64,000 nucleotides of DNA from contig NZ_LAQL01000015.1 of NCBI RefSeq assembly GCF_001026905.1, forward strand, positions 1 to 64,000, given 5' to 3'. The notes under the pieces are model-generated. The model did not search any database, was not told where the DNA came from, and saw only the letters and a list, made by a program, of their open reading frames with translations. Position 1 is the stretch's first letter. The number at the start of each line of letters is the position of its first letter. Positions 8,327-17,390 of this stretch are shown here, piece after piece. Both the position numbers and the translations under genes were made by a program. The DNA comes from Kiloniella spongiae (GTDB taxonomy: Bacteria > Pseudomonadota > Alphaproteobacteria > Kiloniellales > Kiloniellaceae).

Positions 8327-8387
8327 GTATCTAGGGTGGCGGCTTCGAGGTAGCTATGCTACTTCCCTCGCGTCGCAAGCTAGATAC
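8327..8387 (+). promoter_or_regulatory. Structured leader hairpin before pyrD
   Basis: Nested inverted repeats lie just upstream of the pyrD ribosome site. The outer arms are GTATCTAG (8327-8334) and CTAGATAC (8380-8387); an inner stem has CGAGG/CCTCG, and a terminal stem has TAGC/GCTA with a 3-nt loop. The structure ends about 6 nt before the CAGGAGA ribosome site. It could form an mRNA leader controlling translation of the pyrimidine gene, or be a dispersed palindromic element. Confidence 0.45.
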
Positions 8388-8404
8388 GATCGCAGGAGAA
8401 TTTT

Positions 8405-9469
8405 GTGAACAGCTTTAATATCATTGGTCCTTGTATTCGGCTTCTGTCGCCAGAAAGGGCGCATAATTTTACCTTGTGGTGTCTGAAGCATGGTCTTGTG
8501 CCATCTCAAAAACCTATTGTTGATCCAATTCTTAAAACCAATCTCTGGGGGCTTGAGTTCTCAAATCCTCTGGGTTTGGCTGCGGGCTTTGATAAAAATG
8601 TTGATGCTGTTAAAGCAATACTTGATCAGGGATTGGGCTTTACTGAAGTTGGTTCCATTACACCATTGGCCCAACCGGGTAACCCTAAACCCAGAGTATT
8701 TCGCCTGTCTGAGGACCAAGCTGTTATAAATCGTATGGGATTTAATAACGGTGGAATGGATGCGGCTGAAAAGAGGTTGGCAAAGCTGCGGCAGAAAAAA
8801 CTTTCCGGATTACTTGGTGTGAATCTCGGGAAAAATAAAAACACAGAAGTTGCTCTTGAGGATTATCAAAAGGGTGCCCGCAAACTTGCGTCTTATGCCG
8901 ATTATATGGTGATTAATGTATCCTCACCGAATACGCCGGGATTACGTGCATTACAGGGACGAGAAGAGCTTGAAGTTTTAATTTCTGGGGTGCAAGAAGT
9001 CTTGGCGGTTACACTTGGTGACAATGCTCCCCCACTTGTTTTGAAGATTGCACCGGATCTAACCGAGGAAGATAAACAAGACATCGCTGCAGTTGCGTTA
9101 GATCTTTCCTTGGATGGTTTAACAGTGACAAACACAACAATCGAGCGCCCTGAAAGCCTCAAAAGCGAACATCGTGCAGAGATCGGTGGTCTGAGTGGCG
9201 CACCGCTGTTTGATGCATCTACAGAAGTTTTGAGGGATATGTATCGATTAACAGGAGGCAAAATTCCTTTGATCGGCGTTGGTGGAGTTGCCAGTGGCAG
9301 ACAGGCTTATGCAAAAATAAGAGCGGGTGCTTCATTGGTACAGTTGTACTCTGCGCTGATCTATGACGGGCCACCTCTTATCCCTCAGATCCTTAAAGAG
9401 TTGGTTGTTTTACTCCAGCAAGATGGTTTTAGCTCTGTCGCCGAAGCCGTTGGCGCAGACCACAGATAA
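8405..9469 (+). CDS. pyrD: Dihydroorotate dehydrogenase (quinone), class 2
   Basis: Oxidises dihydroorotate to orotate, the fourth step of UMP synthesis, passing electrons from FMN to the membrane quinone pool. The 354-residue product has the class 2 features: an N-terminal helical extension of about 45 residues for membrane contact, NPLGLAAGFDKN near 59-70, the FMN/substrate block VINVSSPNTPGL near 174, VTNTT near 242 and IPLIGVGGVASG near 295. The start is GTG, supported by CAGGAGA 6 nt upstream. It converges on the arsC-like gene with only 11 nt between stops. The preceding leader carries a nested hairpin. Confidence 0.96.
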   Translation: MNSFNIIGPCIRLLSPERAHNFTLWCLKHGLVPSQKPIVDPILKTNLWGLEFSNPLGLAAGFDKNVDAVKAILDQGLGFTEVGSITPLAQPGNPKPRVFRLSEDQAVINRMGFNNGGMDAAEKRLAKLRQKKLSGLLGVNLGKNKNTEVALEDYQKGARKLASYADYMVINVSSPNTPGLRALQGREELEVLISGVQEVLAVTLGDNAPPLVLKIAPDLTEEDKQDIAAVALDLSLDGLTVTNTTIERPESLKSEHRAEIGGLSGAPLFDASTEVLRDMYRLTGGKIPLIGVGGVASGRQAYAKIRAGASLVQLYSALIYDGPPLIPQILKELVVLLQQDGFSSVAEAVGADHR

Positions 9470-9480
9470 ATCTTCTATAT

Positions 9481-9828
9481 CTATAGTATATCCAATACAG
9501 ATTCTGGGGGTCTGCCAATTCTGGCACCCTTCGGACTTGTCACAATTGGACGTTCGATAAGTATCGGATGCTTTATCATGGTTTTGATAAGTTCTTCGTT
9601 GCTTAAGTTCGTATTTGAAAGACTGAGCTCTTTATAAATTTCTTCACCTTTTCTCAGTAGATCACGAGGATTTAGGTCTAGTTGTTTTAAAATATCCATT
9701 AGTTGGACTTCTGTGATTGATCCTTTTAGGTACTCAATGATTGTGACGTCGTGCCCTTGCTCTTCAATTATTTTAAGGGTTTCACGAGATTTGCTACAGC
9801 GAGAATTGTGCAGGATTTTAACCGTCAT
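9481..9828 (-). CDS. arsC: ArsC-family arsenate reductase (thioredoxin-fold)
   Basis: A 115-residue member of the glutaredoxin-linked ArsC/YfgD family. The motif HNSRCSKSRETL carries the single catalytic cysteine near residue 11. The C-terminal IERPIVTSPKGARIGRPPE matches the arginine-containing oxyanion region of the family. Such proteins reduce arsenate to arsenite using glutathione and glutaredoxin, but many chromosomal members without an ars operon have unproved substrates. No ArsR, ArsB or Acr3 gene lies nearby here, so the arsenate role is less sure than the family. Confidence 0.85.
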   Translation of the reverse strand: MTVKILHNSRCSKSRETLKIIEEQGHDVTIIEYLKGSITEVQLMDILKQLDLNPRDLLRKGEEIYKELSLSNTNLSNEELIKTMIKHPILIERPIVTSPKGARIGRPPESVLDIL

Positions 9829-9960
9829 GTCAGATAGACCATCTATATAGTTGGAAAAGATATTTGAAATCTGTCAGATTATGAGTGCTTTGTTAAGTCT
9901 CTCTCAAGAACCTTGTGTCATTGATTATCTTATTCGTTATCTTTAGTCGAAACAAAATTT

Positions 9961-11262
9961 ATGCCTCTGCTACACCACTTATTCTTTATCACAATATACT
10001 GCGGCCTCGCGCTTATTGCAGTTCTCTTTGGACCAAACTATATTCCTGATTTGCATACAGGCGGCGCTATGTTGCTCGGTTTATGGATTTTTCTGGCCGG
10101 TGTGGTCTTGCATGAAATAACTACGCGTCGGGCAAATGATGAAGATACAATAGCAAAGCTTGAAACGCTTCATCATAACCAAGCCGTTTTGCGAGACCGA
10201 ATTTCTTGGACACGTCGAGAGATAAAGGGAATGGCCGAAGCTTTTGAGGCGGCAGGTCAATCAAGCAAATTAAGTGAAGAGCAAAACATCATTAATGATG
10301 CCTTGTCCGAGGTAAACCTACTCAAAACGCTTATGCCTAGATTAACAGACCCGTTTCTTGGGCTGTTTGACGACGAAGAAAGCTCTCAGTTTGATGAACC
10401 GGAAAAGAAAGAGGTCGTTCGGCAAAAGCAGCAGGTTGTGAAAAGCGATTTTCTGGATGATTTCAGGAATGAGCGCGCTTTGCGTGCAGGACAAAAAGCA
10501 AAGGTTACAAAAGAACAGGTTTCTGTTTTAAGCGATTTAAGTGAAACGGAAGTTTTATCCATTGTAAGACGATCATTGCGCGATGACCGGATTGATATGT
10601 TTCTACAGCCAGTTGTGGCGTTGCCTCAGCGGAAAAGAAAGTTCTATGAGTGTTTCTCGCGCCTGAGAACCTCTCACGGACAGATGATTGAGCCTGGGCA
10701 GTACGTTTCTATCGCAACACGGGCAGGGCTAATCACTGCCATCGATAATATGCTTTTGTTCCGTTGTGTGCAGATCATTCGAAAAATTATTCGTTCGGGT
10801 GAAGATGTTTCTTTCTTTGTCAACTTATCGTCTCACACATTAAAGGATCATGATTTCTTTGATGATTTCGTTGATTTCGTGCGAGGGAACATTGAAATTG
10901 CACCGCATTTGATTATTGAAGTTGCGCAAGACGAGTTCTTGAACTTAAAAGCCAGCGAGTTGTTGAGTTTAGAGCGCCTGGTGGGGCATGGCTGTCGTTT
11001 GTCACTTGATCGTATGCGGACGCTGGATATGGACTTAAAGGCACTGGCCGCGGGACGTGTGCGTTTCCTCAAACTGGAAAGTTGGCTCTTTTCCGAGGAT
11101 AGAGGCAAAACCAAGAAATTTTTAAACGACCTGCGCAGTCTTCCTATTGAATTGGTTGTTGAAAAAATTGAAACTGAAGATGCTCTTGTACAAGTTCTTG
11201 ATCAGGATGTTGCCTATGGACAGGGATATCTTTTTGGGGAGCCCAGACCTGCAAAGCCATAG
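9961..11262 (+). CDS. Membrane coiled-coil protein with degenerate EAL domain, TipF-like
   Basis: A 433-residue protein with two hydrophobic segments at about 5-27 and 33-52, a helical coiled-coil stretch at 55-125, a charged linker, and a C-terminal EAL domain from about 196 to 430. The EAL signature is ECF in YECFSRLR. The usual DDFG is DRMR (LSLDRMR), losing the second metal-binding Asp. Asn (FVNLSS), Glu, Lys (FLKLE) and the final QGYLFGEP remain. It is therefore probably a c-di-GMP binder without phosphodiesterase activity. This layout matches Caulobacter TipF, a polar factor that recruits flagellar assembly proteins. The name rests on architecture, not on alignment. Confidence 0.75.
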   Translation: MPLLHHLFFITIYCGLALIAVLFGPNYIPDLHTGGAMLLGLWIFLAGVVLHEITTRRANDEDTIAKLETLHHNQAVLRDRISWTRREIKGMAEAFEAAGQSSKLSEEQNIINDALSEVNLLKTLMPRLTDPFLGLFDDEESSQFDEPEKKEVVRQKQQVVKSDFLDDFRNERALRAGQKAKVTKEQVSVLSDLSETEVLSIVRRSLRDDRIDMFLQPVVALPQRKRKFYECFSRLRTSHGQMIEPGQYVSIATRAGLITAIDNMLLFRCVQIIRKIIRSGEDVSFFVNLSSHTLKDHDFFDDFVDFVRGNIEIAPHLIIEVAQDEFLNLKASELLSLERLVGHGCRLSLDRMRTLDMDLKALAAGRVRFLKLESWLFSEDRGKTKKFLNDLRSLPIELVVEKIETEDALVQVLDQDVAYGQGYLFGEPRPAKP

Positions 11263-11416
11263 AGGTAATCCAATCAGAATGGAGGCGTTTGCATCTGAAA
11301 ATTTTGTAATAAGCAAAAGTACCTTGTTGAAGCTGTGACTAATGCTTTGCAAGTCATGGTGCCTGTGGCACAAGAACCTTCATTATTTTAAAACAGATAT
11401 CTTGCAGGAACGTTCT

Positions 11417-12301
11417 ATGTCAGCCACACCTCGCACGATCCCGCTTTTATCAGGGGTTTCCGAAATCATTGATGATTATGATGGGTTTGTTATTGATCTC
11501 TGGGGCGTGATGCATGATGGCCTAGAGGCTTTTCCTGATGCTGTGAATGCACTGCAAAAACTGAGAGAGGCCGGAAAAAGGGTTGTTATTCTGTCCAATG
11601 CTCCCCGGCGCGCTGAGTCGGTGGCTGCTCGGAATGAAGAGCTGGGTATTGCCCGGGAGCTTGCTGATGCTGTTCTCTCATCAGGTGAAGTTACCTGGCG
11701 AAATCTGAAAGAACGGACCTTGCCTTTTTATCAGAAGCTTGGACAAAATGCTTATCTGATCGGCCCCGAGAGAGATCTTGGGATGAAAGAAGGTCTAGAT
11801 TTTACTTTTGTTGATAATATTGAGAGCGCCGATTTCATTATGTTGACCGGAATTTGGGATCCGGAAGATAAGGTCGAACGATACGATTACTTGTTAAAGC
11901 CTGCGCTTGAGAAGAAACTGCCAATGGTGTGTGCTAACCCTGACTTGGAAGTTATTAGAGGGGGGAAGCGTGAATTGTGTGCTGGTGCTGTGGCTCATCA
12001 TTACGAGGATATGGGCGGTGAAGTGCAATATCATGGGAAACCTTATCAGGATATCTATAAGGAATGCATGAAACTCGTTGGGATAGAAGATGGATCACGG
12101 GTGCTTGCTGTGGGTGATTCCCTACGCACAGATATTACAGGGGCAAATGCAGCAGGTATTCATGGCTTGTTTATTGCGGGCGGAATTCATTCTGATGACC
12201 TCAATGGTCTAAGTTCTCCAACTGATATGTTGAAGCTTGCTGGTCTTTGTAACCGTTATGAACAGTATCCAGTCGCTGCCATGCCTATATTTAAGTGGTA
12301 A
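11417..12301 (+). CDS. HAD superfamily class IIA hydrolase (TIGR01459-like)
   Basis: A 294-residue HAD phosphatase. The nucleophile motif is DLWGVMHDG near residues 26-34, where the first Asp is the expected phosphoaspartate; VILSNAPRR supplies motif II and VGDSLRTDITGA near 233 supplies motif IV. The large cap between motifs II and III marks class IIA (NagD-like). The subfamily is common in alphaproteobacteria and of unknown substrate, likely a phosphorylated sugar or nucleotide. An in-frame extension to 11342 exists, but AGGAA precedes the ATG at 11417 and conservation appears to start there. It follows the TipF-like gene on the same strand after about 150 nt. Confidence 0.88.
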   Translation: MSATPRTIPLLSGVSEIIDDYDGFVIDLWGVMHDGLEAFPDAVNALQKLREAGKRVVILSNAPRRAESVAARNEELGIARELADAVLSSGEVTWRNLKERTLPFYQKLGQNAYLIGPERDLGMKEGLDFTFVDNIESADFIMLTGIWDPEDKVERYDYLLKPALEKKLPMVCANPDLEVIRGGKRELCAGAVAHHYEDMGGEVQYHGKPYQDIYKECMKLVGIEDGSRVLAVGDSLRTDITGANAAGIHGLFIAGGIHSDDLNGLSSPTDMLKLAGLCNRYEQYPVAAMPIFKW

Positions 12302-12755
12302 GATAAAATTCTATAGAGTTTAGGGTCTTTGTGATTTTCATTCCAGCTTTAGCCCTAGTCTATTTTGGGGGGGCGCTTATTAGAAGCACCGCTGTTCCAG
12401 CCTAGTTAAATCAAATGACTCTGTCGGGGGTGTTCGGTAGATTGGGCCGTTATGCATCTTCTTCATTCCTCGGGATCATCCTCCGCAATGCATCTTGGTA
12501 GAAGTATAACGTTACAAGGCATGATTTCTGTCGCAGATTCTTTGTAAAAAACTTCACATCTGCAATTTTGCTGGATTGGCTCTGCTTTATTAGGCTTTTC
12601 TCAGGGCATAGACTTGTTGTGTAAAAGCAGGTTATATTGCGCTGCAATAAAAATCCGTTTTAGAAATATCTGTCACTAGGATAGATATTCAATGATGAGA
12701 GCAACGATAATAATAAAAGCCGGGGCGAGATCCTGAAAGCTAGGAGGGACGTTGA
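12302..12755. other. 454-bp intergenic region upstream of methylmalonyl-CoA mutase
   Basis: Contains no convincing gene. A Cys/Ser-rich minus-strand frame of 65 codons (12450-12647) lacks a ribosome site. A 7-bp inverted repeat AATATCT/AGATATT lies at 12665-12689, about 70 nt before the mutase start. A strong ribosome site (AGGAGGGAC) precedes the mutase ATG. I saw no cobalamin riboswitch box, although the enzyme downstream uses B12. Confidence 0.5.
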
Positions 12756-14900
12756 ATGTCTGATTTTCCCAAAAAAACAATCGCGGACTGGGAGGGGCTT
12801 GTTGAAAAAGAACTTCGTGGAAAGAAAAGCGATAGCCTGAATTGGGAAACTCCCGAAGGTATTGTTGTCAAACCGATCTATACGGAAGAAGATATTGAAG
12901 ATCTCGATATCATGGGGACAATGCCGGGCTTTGCGCCATTTTTACGTGGCCCTCGTGGCAGTATGTATGCAGCACGCCCATGGACTGTGCGTCAGTATGC
13001 CGGGTTTTCGACTGCTGAAGAGTCCAATGCTTTTTACCAGCGGAATCTTGCCGCAGGGCAAAAGGGCCTTTCTGTCGCTTTCGATTTAGCAACCCACAGA
13101 GGGTATGACTCTGATCACCCTCGCGTCGTTGGCGATGTCGGTAAAGCGGGTGTTGCGATTGATTCTGTCGAGGATATGAAAATCCTTTTTGATGGCATTC
13201 CCCTGGACAAAATGTCGGTTTCCATGACAATGAATGGCGCTGTTTTGCCCGTGCTTGCGGGCTATATTGTTGCCGCTGAGGAACAGGGCGTTAAGCCAGA
13301 TCAGCTTTCGGGGACAATTCAGAATGATGTTCTCAAAGAATTTATGGTGCGAAACACCTATATTTTCCCTCCGACGCCTTCTATGCGTATTGTGTCCGAC
13401 ATTATTGGCTACACGGCCAAGAATATGCCGCGCTTTAATTCGATTTCTATTTCCGGCTACCATATGCAGGAAGCAGGATCTACTTGCGTACAAGAGCTTG
13501 CCTTTACGATTGCGGATGGCTTGGAATATGTACGTACCGCGATGTCAAAAGGCCTGGATGTGGATGCTTTTGCGCCACGGCTTAGTTTTTTCTTTGCGAT
13601 TGGCATGAATTTTTTTATGGAAGCTTCCAAGCTTCGGGCGGCACGTTTTTTGTGGTCGCACTATATGAAAAAGATGTTCGATCCCAAGGATGTTAAATCC
13701 TTGATGCTTCGGACACACTGTCAAACCTCGGGTGTCTCTTTAACCGAACAGGACCCTTATAATAACGTTATCCGGACAACAGTGGAAGCCATGGCTGCTG
13801 CTTTGGGAGGAACGCAATCACTTCATACCAATGCTTTGGACGAGGCAGTGGCATTGCCAACGGATTTTTCCGCGCGGATCGCACGTAATACACAGCTGAT
13901 CTTGCAGGAAGAAGCAGGCATCACCAAGGTCGTCGATCCGCTTGCCGGTAGTTATTATGTCGAGAGCCTGACCGCAAGCCTGATTGAAGAAGCCCGTAAA
14001 ATTATCGACGAAGTTGAAGAAATAGGCGGAATGACCAAGGCGGTTGAATCCGGGATGCCTAAACTTCGGATCGAGGAGTCTGCAGCGAAGAAGCAGGCGC
14101 GTATCGACCGTGGTGAAGAGACGGTTGTTGGCGTTAATAAGTATCGTCTTGAAAAAGAAGATGATATCGAGATTCTTGATATTGATAATACGGCGGTTCG
14201 GGAACAGCAGATCGAACGCTTGAATGAGATCCGTAAAACGCGAGATAGCAAAGCCTGCGATGAAGCTCTTGATGCTTTGACGAAGGCTGCCGAAGATGGT
14301 TCTGGTAATCTGCTTGATCTTGCTGTTCAGGCAACACGGTTGAGGGCCACGGTGGGAGAAATTTCAGATGCACTGGAAAAGGTGTATGGTCGTCATCGTG
14401 CTGTAAATAGGAGTATTTCTGGCGTGTATGGATCTGCATATGAGGGCGATGATGATTTCGCGCGTATTCAGGGTGAAGTTGATGCTTTTGCTGAACAGGA
14501 AGGTCGTCGCCCCAGAATGCTTGTCGTGAAGTTGGGACAAGACGGGCATGATCGCGGCGCAAAAGTCATTGCGACGGCCTTTGCCGATATTGGTTTTGAT
14601 GTTGATGTCGGTCCTCTTTTCCAAACACCGGAAGAAGGGGCGCAACAGGCAGTTGAAAATGACGTTCATGTTATTGGTATTTCGACACAGGCCGCTGGTC
14701 ACAAGACACTGGTACCGCAATTGATCGCCGAACTGAAACGCCAAAAAGCAGATGATATTCTTGTTATTTGTGGCGGCGTTATCCCTGCGCAGGATTATGA
14801 TGCCCTGAAACAAGCGGGTGTTTCTGCTGTGTATGGGCCGGGAAGCAATATCCCCTTGGCAGCACAGGAAATCATCGGCTTATTGAATAAAAGAAGCTAA
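12756..14900 (+). CDS. scpA: Methylmalonyl-CoA mutase, single-chain
   Basis: Interconverts (R)-methylmalonyl-CoA and succinyl-CoA using adenosylcobalamin, the last step of propionyl-CoA assimilation and part of the ethylmalonyl-CoA pathway. The 714-residue product is the full-length catalytic chain. The substrate barrel contains [18 protein letters not shown] and [14 protein letters not shown]. The B12 domain starts near 575, with [10 protein letters not shown] near 594-603 supplying the histidine that replaces the lower ligand of cobalamin, and the later [12 protein letters not shown]. No second mutase chain is needed in this form. Its chaperone MeaB is encoded about 4.4 kb downstream on the same strand, with two other genes between. 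A strong ribosome site supports the start. Confidence 0.97.
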   Translation: MSDFPKKTIADWEGLVEKELRGKKSDSLNWETPEGIVVKPIYTEEDIEDLDIMGTMPGFAPFLRGPRGSMYAARPWTVRQYAGFSTAEESNAFYQRNLAAGQKGLSVAFDLATHRGYDSDHPRVVGDVGKAGVAIDSVEDMKILFDGIPLDKMSVSMTMNGAVLPVLAGYIVAAEEQGVKPDQLSGTIQNDVLKEFMVRNTYIFPPTPSMRIVSDIIGYTAKNMPRFNSISISGYHMQEAGSTCVQELAFTIADGLEYVRTAMSKGLDVDAFAPRLSFFFAIGMNFFMEASKLRAARFLWSHYMKKMFDPKDVKSLMLRTHCQTSGVSLTEQDPYNNVIRTTVEAMAAALGGTQSLHTNALDEAVALPTDFSARIARNTQLILQEEAGITKVVDPLAGSYYVESLTASLIEEARKIIDEVEEIGGMTKAVESGMPKLRIEESAAKKQARIDRGEETVVGVNKYRLEKEDDIEILDIDNTAVREQQIERLNEIRKTRDSKACDEALDALTKAAEDGSGNLLDLAVQATRLRATVGEISDALEKVYGRHRAVNRSISGVYGSAYEGDDDFARIQGEVDAFAEQEGRRPRMLVVKLGQDGHDRGAKVIATAFADIGFDVDVGPLFQTPEEGAQQAVENDVHVIGISTQAAGHKTLVPQLIAELKRQKADDILVICGGVIPAQDYDALKQAGVSAVYGPGSNIPLAAQEIIGLLNKRS

Positions 14901-14913
14901 TTGATAAAAAAAT

Positions 14914-14951
14914 GTCCAAGAAGGCCCTGATCTTAATGGTCTTTCTTGGAC
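14914..14951 (+). terminator. Hairpin after methylmalonyl-CoA mutase
   Basis: Nine-bp arms GTCCAAGAA/TTCTTGGAC enclose a 20-nt loop that can extend the stem by GGCC/GGTC-type pairs. It begins 14 nt after the stop. The 3' side lacks a T-run, while an A-run precedes it, so on the plus strand it would be a weak terminator or an RNA-stabilising hairpin. Confidence 0.4.
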
Positions 14952-15020
14952 TATAGGACTTTCCTGCCGTATTATCTCTCTCAGGCGATCGTAAATCGTG
15001 ATTAAACAGGGAGTGAGGGG

Positions 15021-17384
15021 ATGTCAGGTCATACCTGGATCACAAAGGCTTTGGCGCTGTTCGGGGTGGCAACATCAGGGGCGTGGCTGTGGGTTTGCTA
15101 CCAGTATTTTAAGAACCAGGTTGGTCTGGATGTGATAGAAAGCATGGTGCCCCAGGAACAGGGGCAAGTACTTGCTGGTATCACATTGCCGCTCGTTCTG
15201 TTGTGGGCCATACTGCTTTTTATTCTCAGAGGTGCCGCGCTTTCCAATGAAACCCGTAAACTTTTGGCGAAGTTGGATAAACTCACCTATCCGGATGCAG
15301 AAGAGAATACCCGGGTCAAAGATATCACGCGCCAACTGCAAGAACAGGCTGAGAGCCTTAATAGTGCCTCGGGTGAAGTTGAAAAGCGTCTGACTGGCCT
15401 GATTAACGCGTTTAAAGAACAAACAAAGCAGCTTACGGGCGTTGCGATTCGGGCTTCTTCACAAACAGAACAAATTCAGGAGACACTGGTCACGCAGCAG
15501 AGTTCACTTGAAGATGTCCACAATTCAATTCATTCCAGCCTGGAAAACGCGCGGGAAGCAGTTAAGGAGCAGGTAACTGCCTTGGAAAGTTCTGGTGTTC
15601 GTAGCGAAGTTATGGCCGAGACAATCAGCAAAACCTTGCGTGATTCTGTCGATGTTCTGGACGAAGCTGTGGAGCGCACAATTGGCCGAACCGAAGATGC
15701 CAGCGAAATGTTAAAGCAACAGGCTGAGGATATGGCTGCGGCTGGTACGACAGCGGAAGTTTGTAGCGAAACCATGCGCGAAAGCCTCAAACAAGATCTT
15801 GAAACCTTAAGACATGTTCAGGATACGATTGATGCTGAGGGCGAAAAATTCAAAGGCTTGATCAAAGATCGTATCGGGGATGTTGAGCAACTACTCGAGG
15901 GTGCTGGAGCCAAAGTATCGGAACTTGGTGAAAGACTGTCCGGTGAAAATCAGGCGATGGAACAACTGGTTGCTGAAATAGGTTACAAAGCTGTCTCGTT
16001 GTCTGATGCAATGCGCAAAGATGCAGAAGAAGTTCGAGAGCTTTTCGCGGACGTTGCTTTACGTGCTGGCGAAATGAACGAACGCTTTAGGGTACAGGCG
16101 GGTGAACTTGATAAGAGCGGCAAGGAAGTTGCTGATAACCTGACACAGGTAACAAGAGATTTAGGGGAAGCCGTCTCTCTTGCTGGTCGAGAAGAAGCTT
16201 CTCGACTGACGGAGGCAACGGCACAGGCGCAAGATACCTTGGTCGCGGCGGCAGAGAAAATACGTCCGGGAATTGCGAGTTTGGAGGAATCATCTGAACG
16301 ACTTAGTGATTTAGCGGACGTTGTGATGGGGGGCTTGAGCGAACATACCCGTGAGATCGGACTGGTAAGTAAAAGTGCACAGGAGAATGTTGAAGAGACA
16401 TCCAAGGCGCTTAAGGACCAGACAAGGCTTATGGAGCTTGCCGCTGATAAGGCTGTGCGCCACACCACTGAAGTGGCCAAGGTATTCCAGCTTCAGACAC
16501 TGGCGCTTGCTGATGGATCAAGTGCTGCTAATCAGGCCGTGCAAGACCTCCGCCATGGTGTGCACGAAGAACTGGATGCTTTCAAAACACTTTCCGATGA
16601 TTTCAGTACTCTTTTGGAAGATGTTCGTACGTCGCTGGATGCGCGTACCGAAGCATTGAGCAAGGCATCAGACGAATCTCGTCAAACAGCAGATACCTTG
16701 AAGGACCATGTTGATCAGCAAAGAGAGAAGCTTGCGATCTTGGCAGAAGAATCCCTGAAGCAGGTTGAGGATATTGGTGTTCGCGCCGAAAAAGCTGCAT
16801 CTAGTTTGAAAGGATCTGCGGACGGCGCCCTTAAAAGTGCAGAAAAGCTGAGTGAGACGTTTTCTCGGGACAGTAATAAAGTCACAGAATTGCATGGAAA
16901 GGTTTCTTCGCTTGCGGATGCTTTTGGACAGCAGGCCCGCGATTTGGCGCATGCTTCGGAAGAAGCGACACGTCAGGCTTTGAAATTACGGGAAGATCGT
17001 TCGGCGAACAAGCGGGATGCTTTCTTGCGTGGGGCGACACTTCTTATTGATGATCTCAACTCTTCGGCCATCGATCTGAATAAAATTTTGGACGAGGACT
17101 TGCCTGAAGAATATTGGAAACGATATCACAAGGGGGACCGTTCGATTTTTGCACGGTCCATTCTAAAGAAAAAAGATCTTTACGATACACGTGAAGTTAA
17201 ACGTTATTTTGAGACGAATCAGACCTTCAGAAATCAGGTGAATCGCTATCTGGATCAGTTTGATAACCTGATGTCTCAGGCCCGTGAATGTGATAGTGAA
17301 GACGTCCTTTCTGCGACCTTTATGACTGCAGATGTTGGAAAGCTCTATGTCTTGCTTGCACGTTCCATTGGTCGTATGGAGTGA
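15021..17384 (+). CDS. Large membrane-anchored coiled-coil protein, TipN-like architecture
   Basis: A 787-residue protein of no certain family. Two hydrophobic segments at about 8-30 and 52-70 anchor it in the inner membrane. Residues 80-660 are almost continuous heptad-type helix rich in Ala, Glu, Leu, Lys and Ser, predicted as a long cytoplasmic coiled coil. A compact C-terminal region (about 660-787) looks globular and includes EEYWKRYHKGDRSIFARS and a terminal SIGRME. Caulobacter TipN, a new-pole marker, also has two N-terminal membrane segments plus a long coiled coil, and similar C-terminal blocks occur, as I recall, in related proteins. It follows the mutase by 120 nt and precedes the exporter by 6 nt, suggesting cotranscription with the exporter. 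GGGAGTGAGGGG precedes the ATG. Confidence 0.7.
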   Translation: MSGHTWITKALALFGVATSGAWLWVCYQYFKNQVGLDVIESMVPQEQGQVLAGITLPLVLLWAILLFILRGAALSNETRKLLAKLDKLTYPDAEENTRVKDITRQLQEQAESLNSASGEVEKRLTGLINAFKEQTKQLTGVAIRASSQTEQIQETLVTQQSSLEDVHNSIHSSLENAREAVKEQVTALESSGVRSEVMAETISKTLRDSVDVLDEAVERTIGRTEDASEMLKQQAEDMAAAGTTAEVCSETMRESLKQDLETLRHVQDTIDAEGEKFKGLIKDRIGDVEQLLEGAGAKVSELGERLSGENQAMEQLVAEIGYKAVSLSDAMRKDAEEVRELFADVALRAGEMNERFRVQAGELDKSGKEVADNLTQVTRDLGEAVSLAGREEASRLTEATAQAQDTLVAAAEKIRPGIASLEESSERLSDLADVVMGGLSEHTREIGLVSKSAQENVEETSKALKDQTRLMELAADKAVRHTTEVAKVFQLQTLALADGSSAANQAVQDLRHGVHEELDAFKTLSDDFSTLLEDVRTSLDARTEALSKASDESRQTADTLKDHVDQQREKLAILAEESLKQVEDIGVRAEKAASSLKGSADGALKSAEKLSETFSRDSNKVTELHGKVSSLADAFGQQARDLAHASEEATRQALKLREDRSANKRDAFLRGATLLIDDLNSSAIDLNKILDEDLPEEYWKRYHKGDRSIFARSILKKKDLYDTREVKRYFETNQTFRNQVNRYLDQFDNLMSQARECDSEDVLSATFMTADVGKLYVLLARSIGRME

Positions 17385-17390
17385 TGATAC

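Noticed and set aside
9481-9828. Arsenic-resistance operon
   Set aside because: Only the ArsC-family gene is present, with no regulator or efflux gene around it.
12450-12647. Minus-strand 65-codon frame before the mutase gene
   Set aside because: No ribosome site and no protein-like pattern; more likely chance.
15983-16480. Ser-rich antisense frame opposite the coiled-coil gene
   Set aside because: It is a shadow of the Ala/Glu/Leu-rich coiled coil, without a ribosome site or domain.
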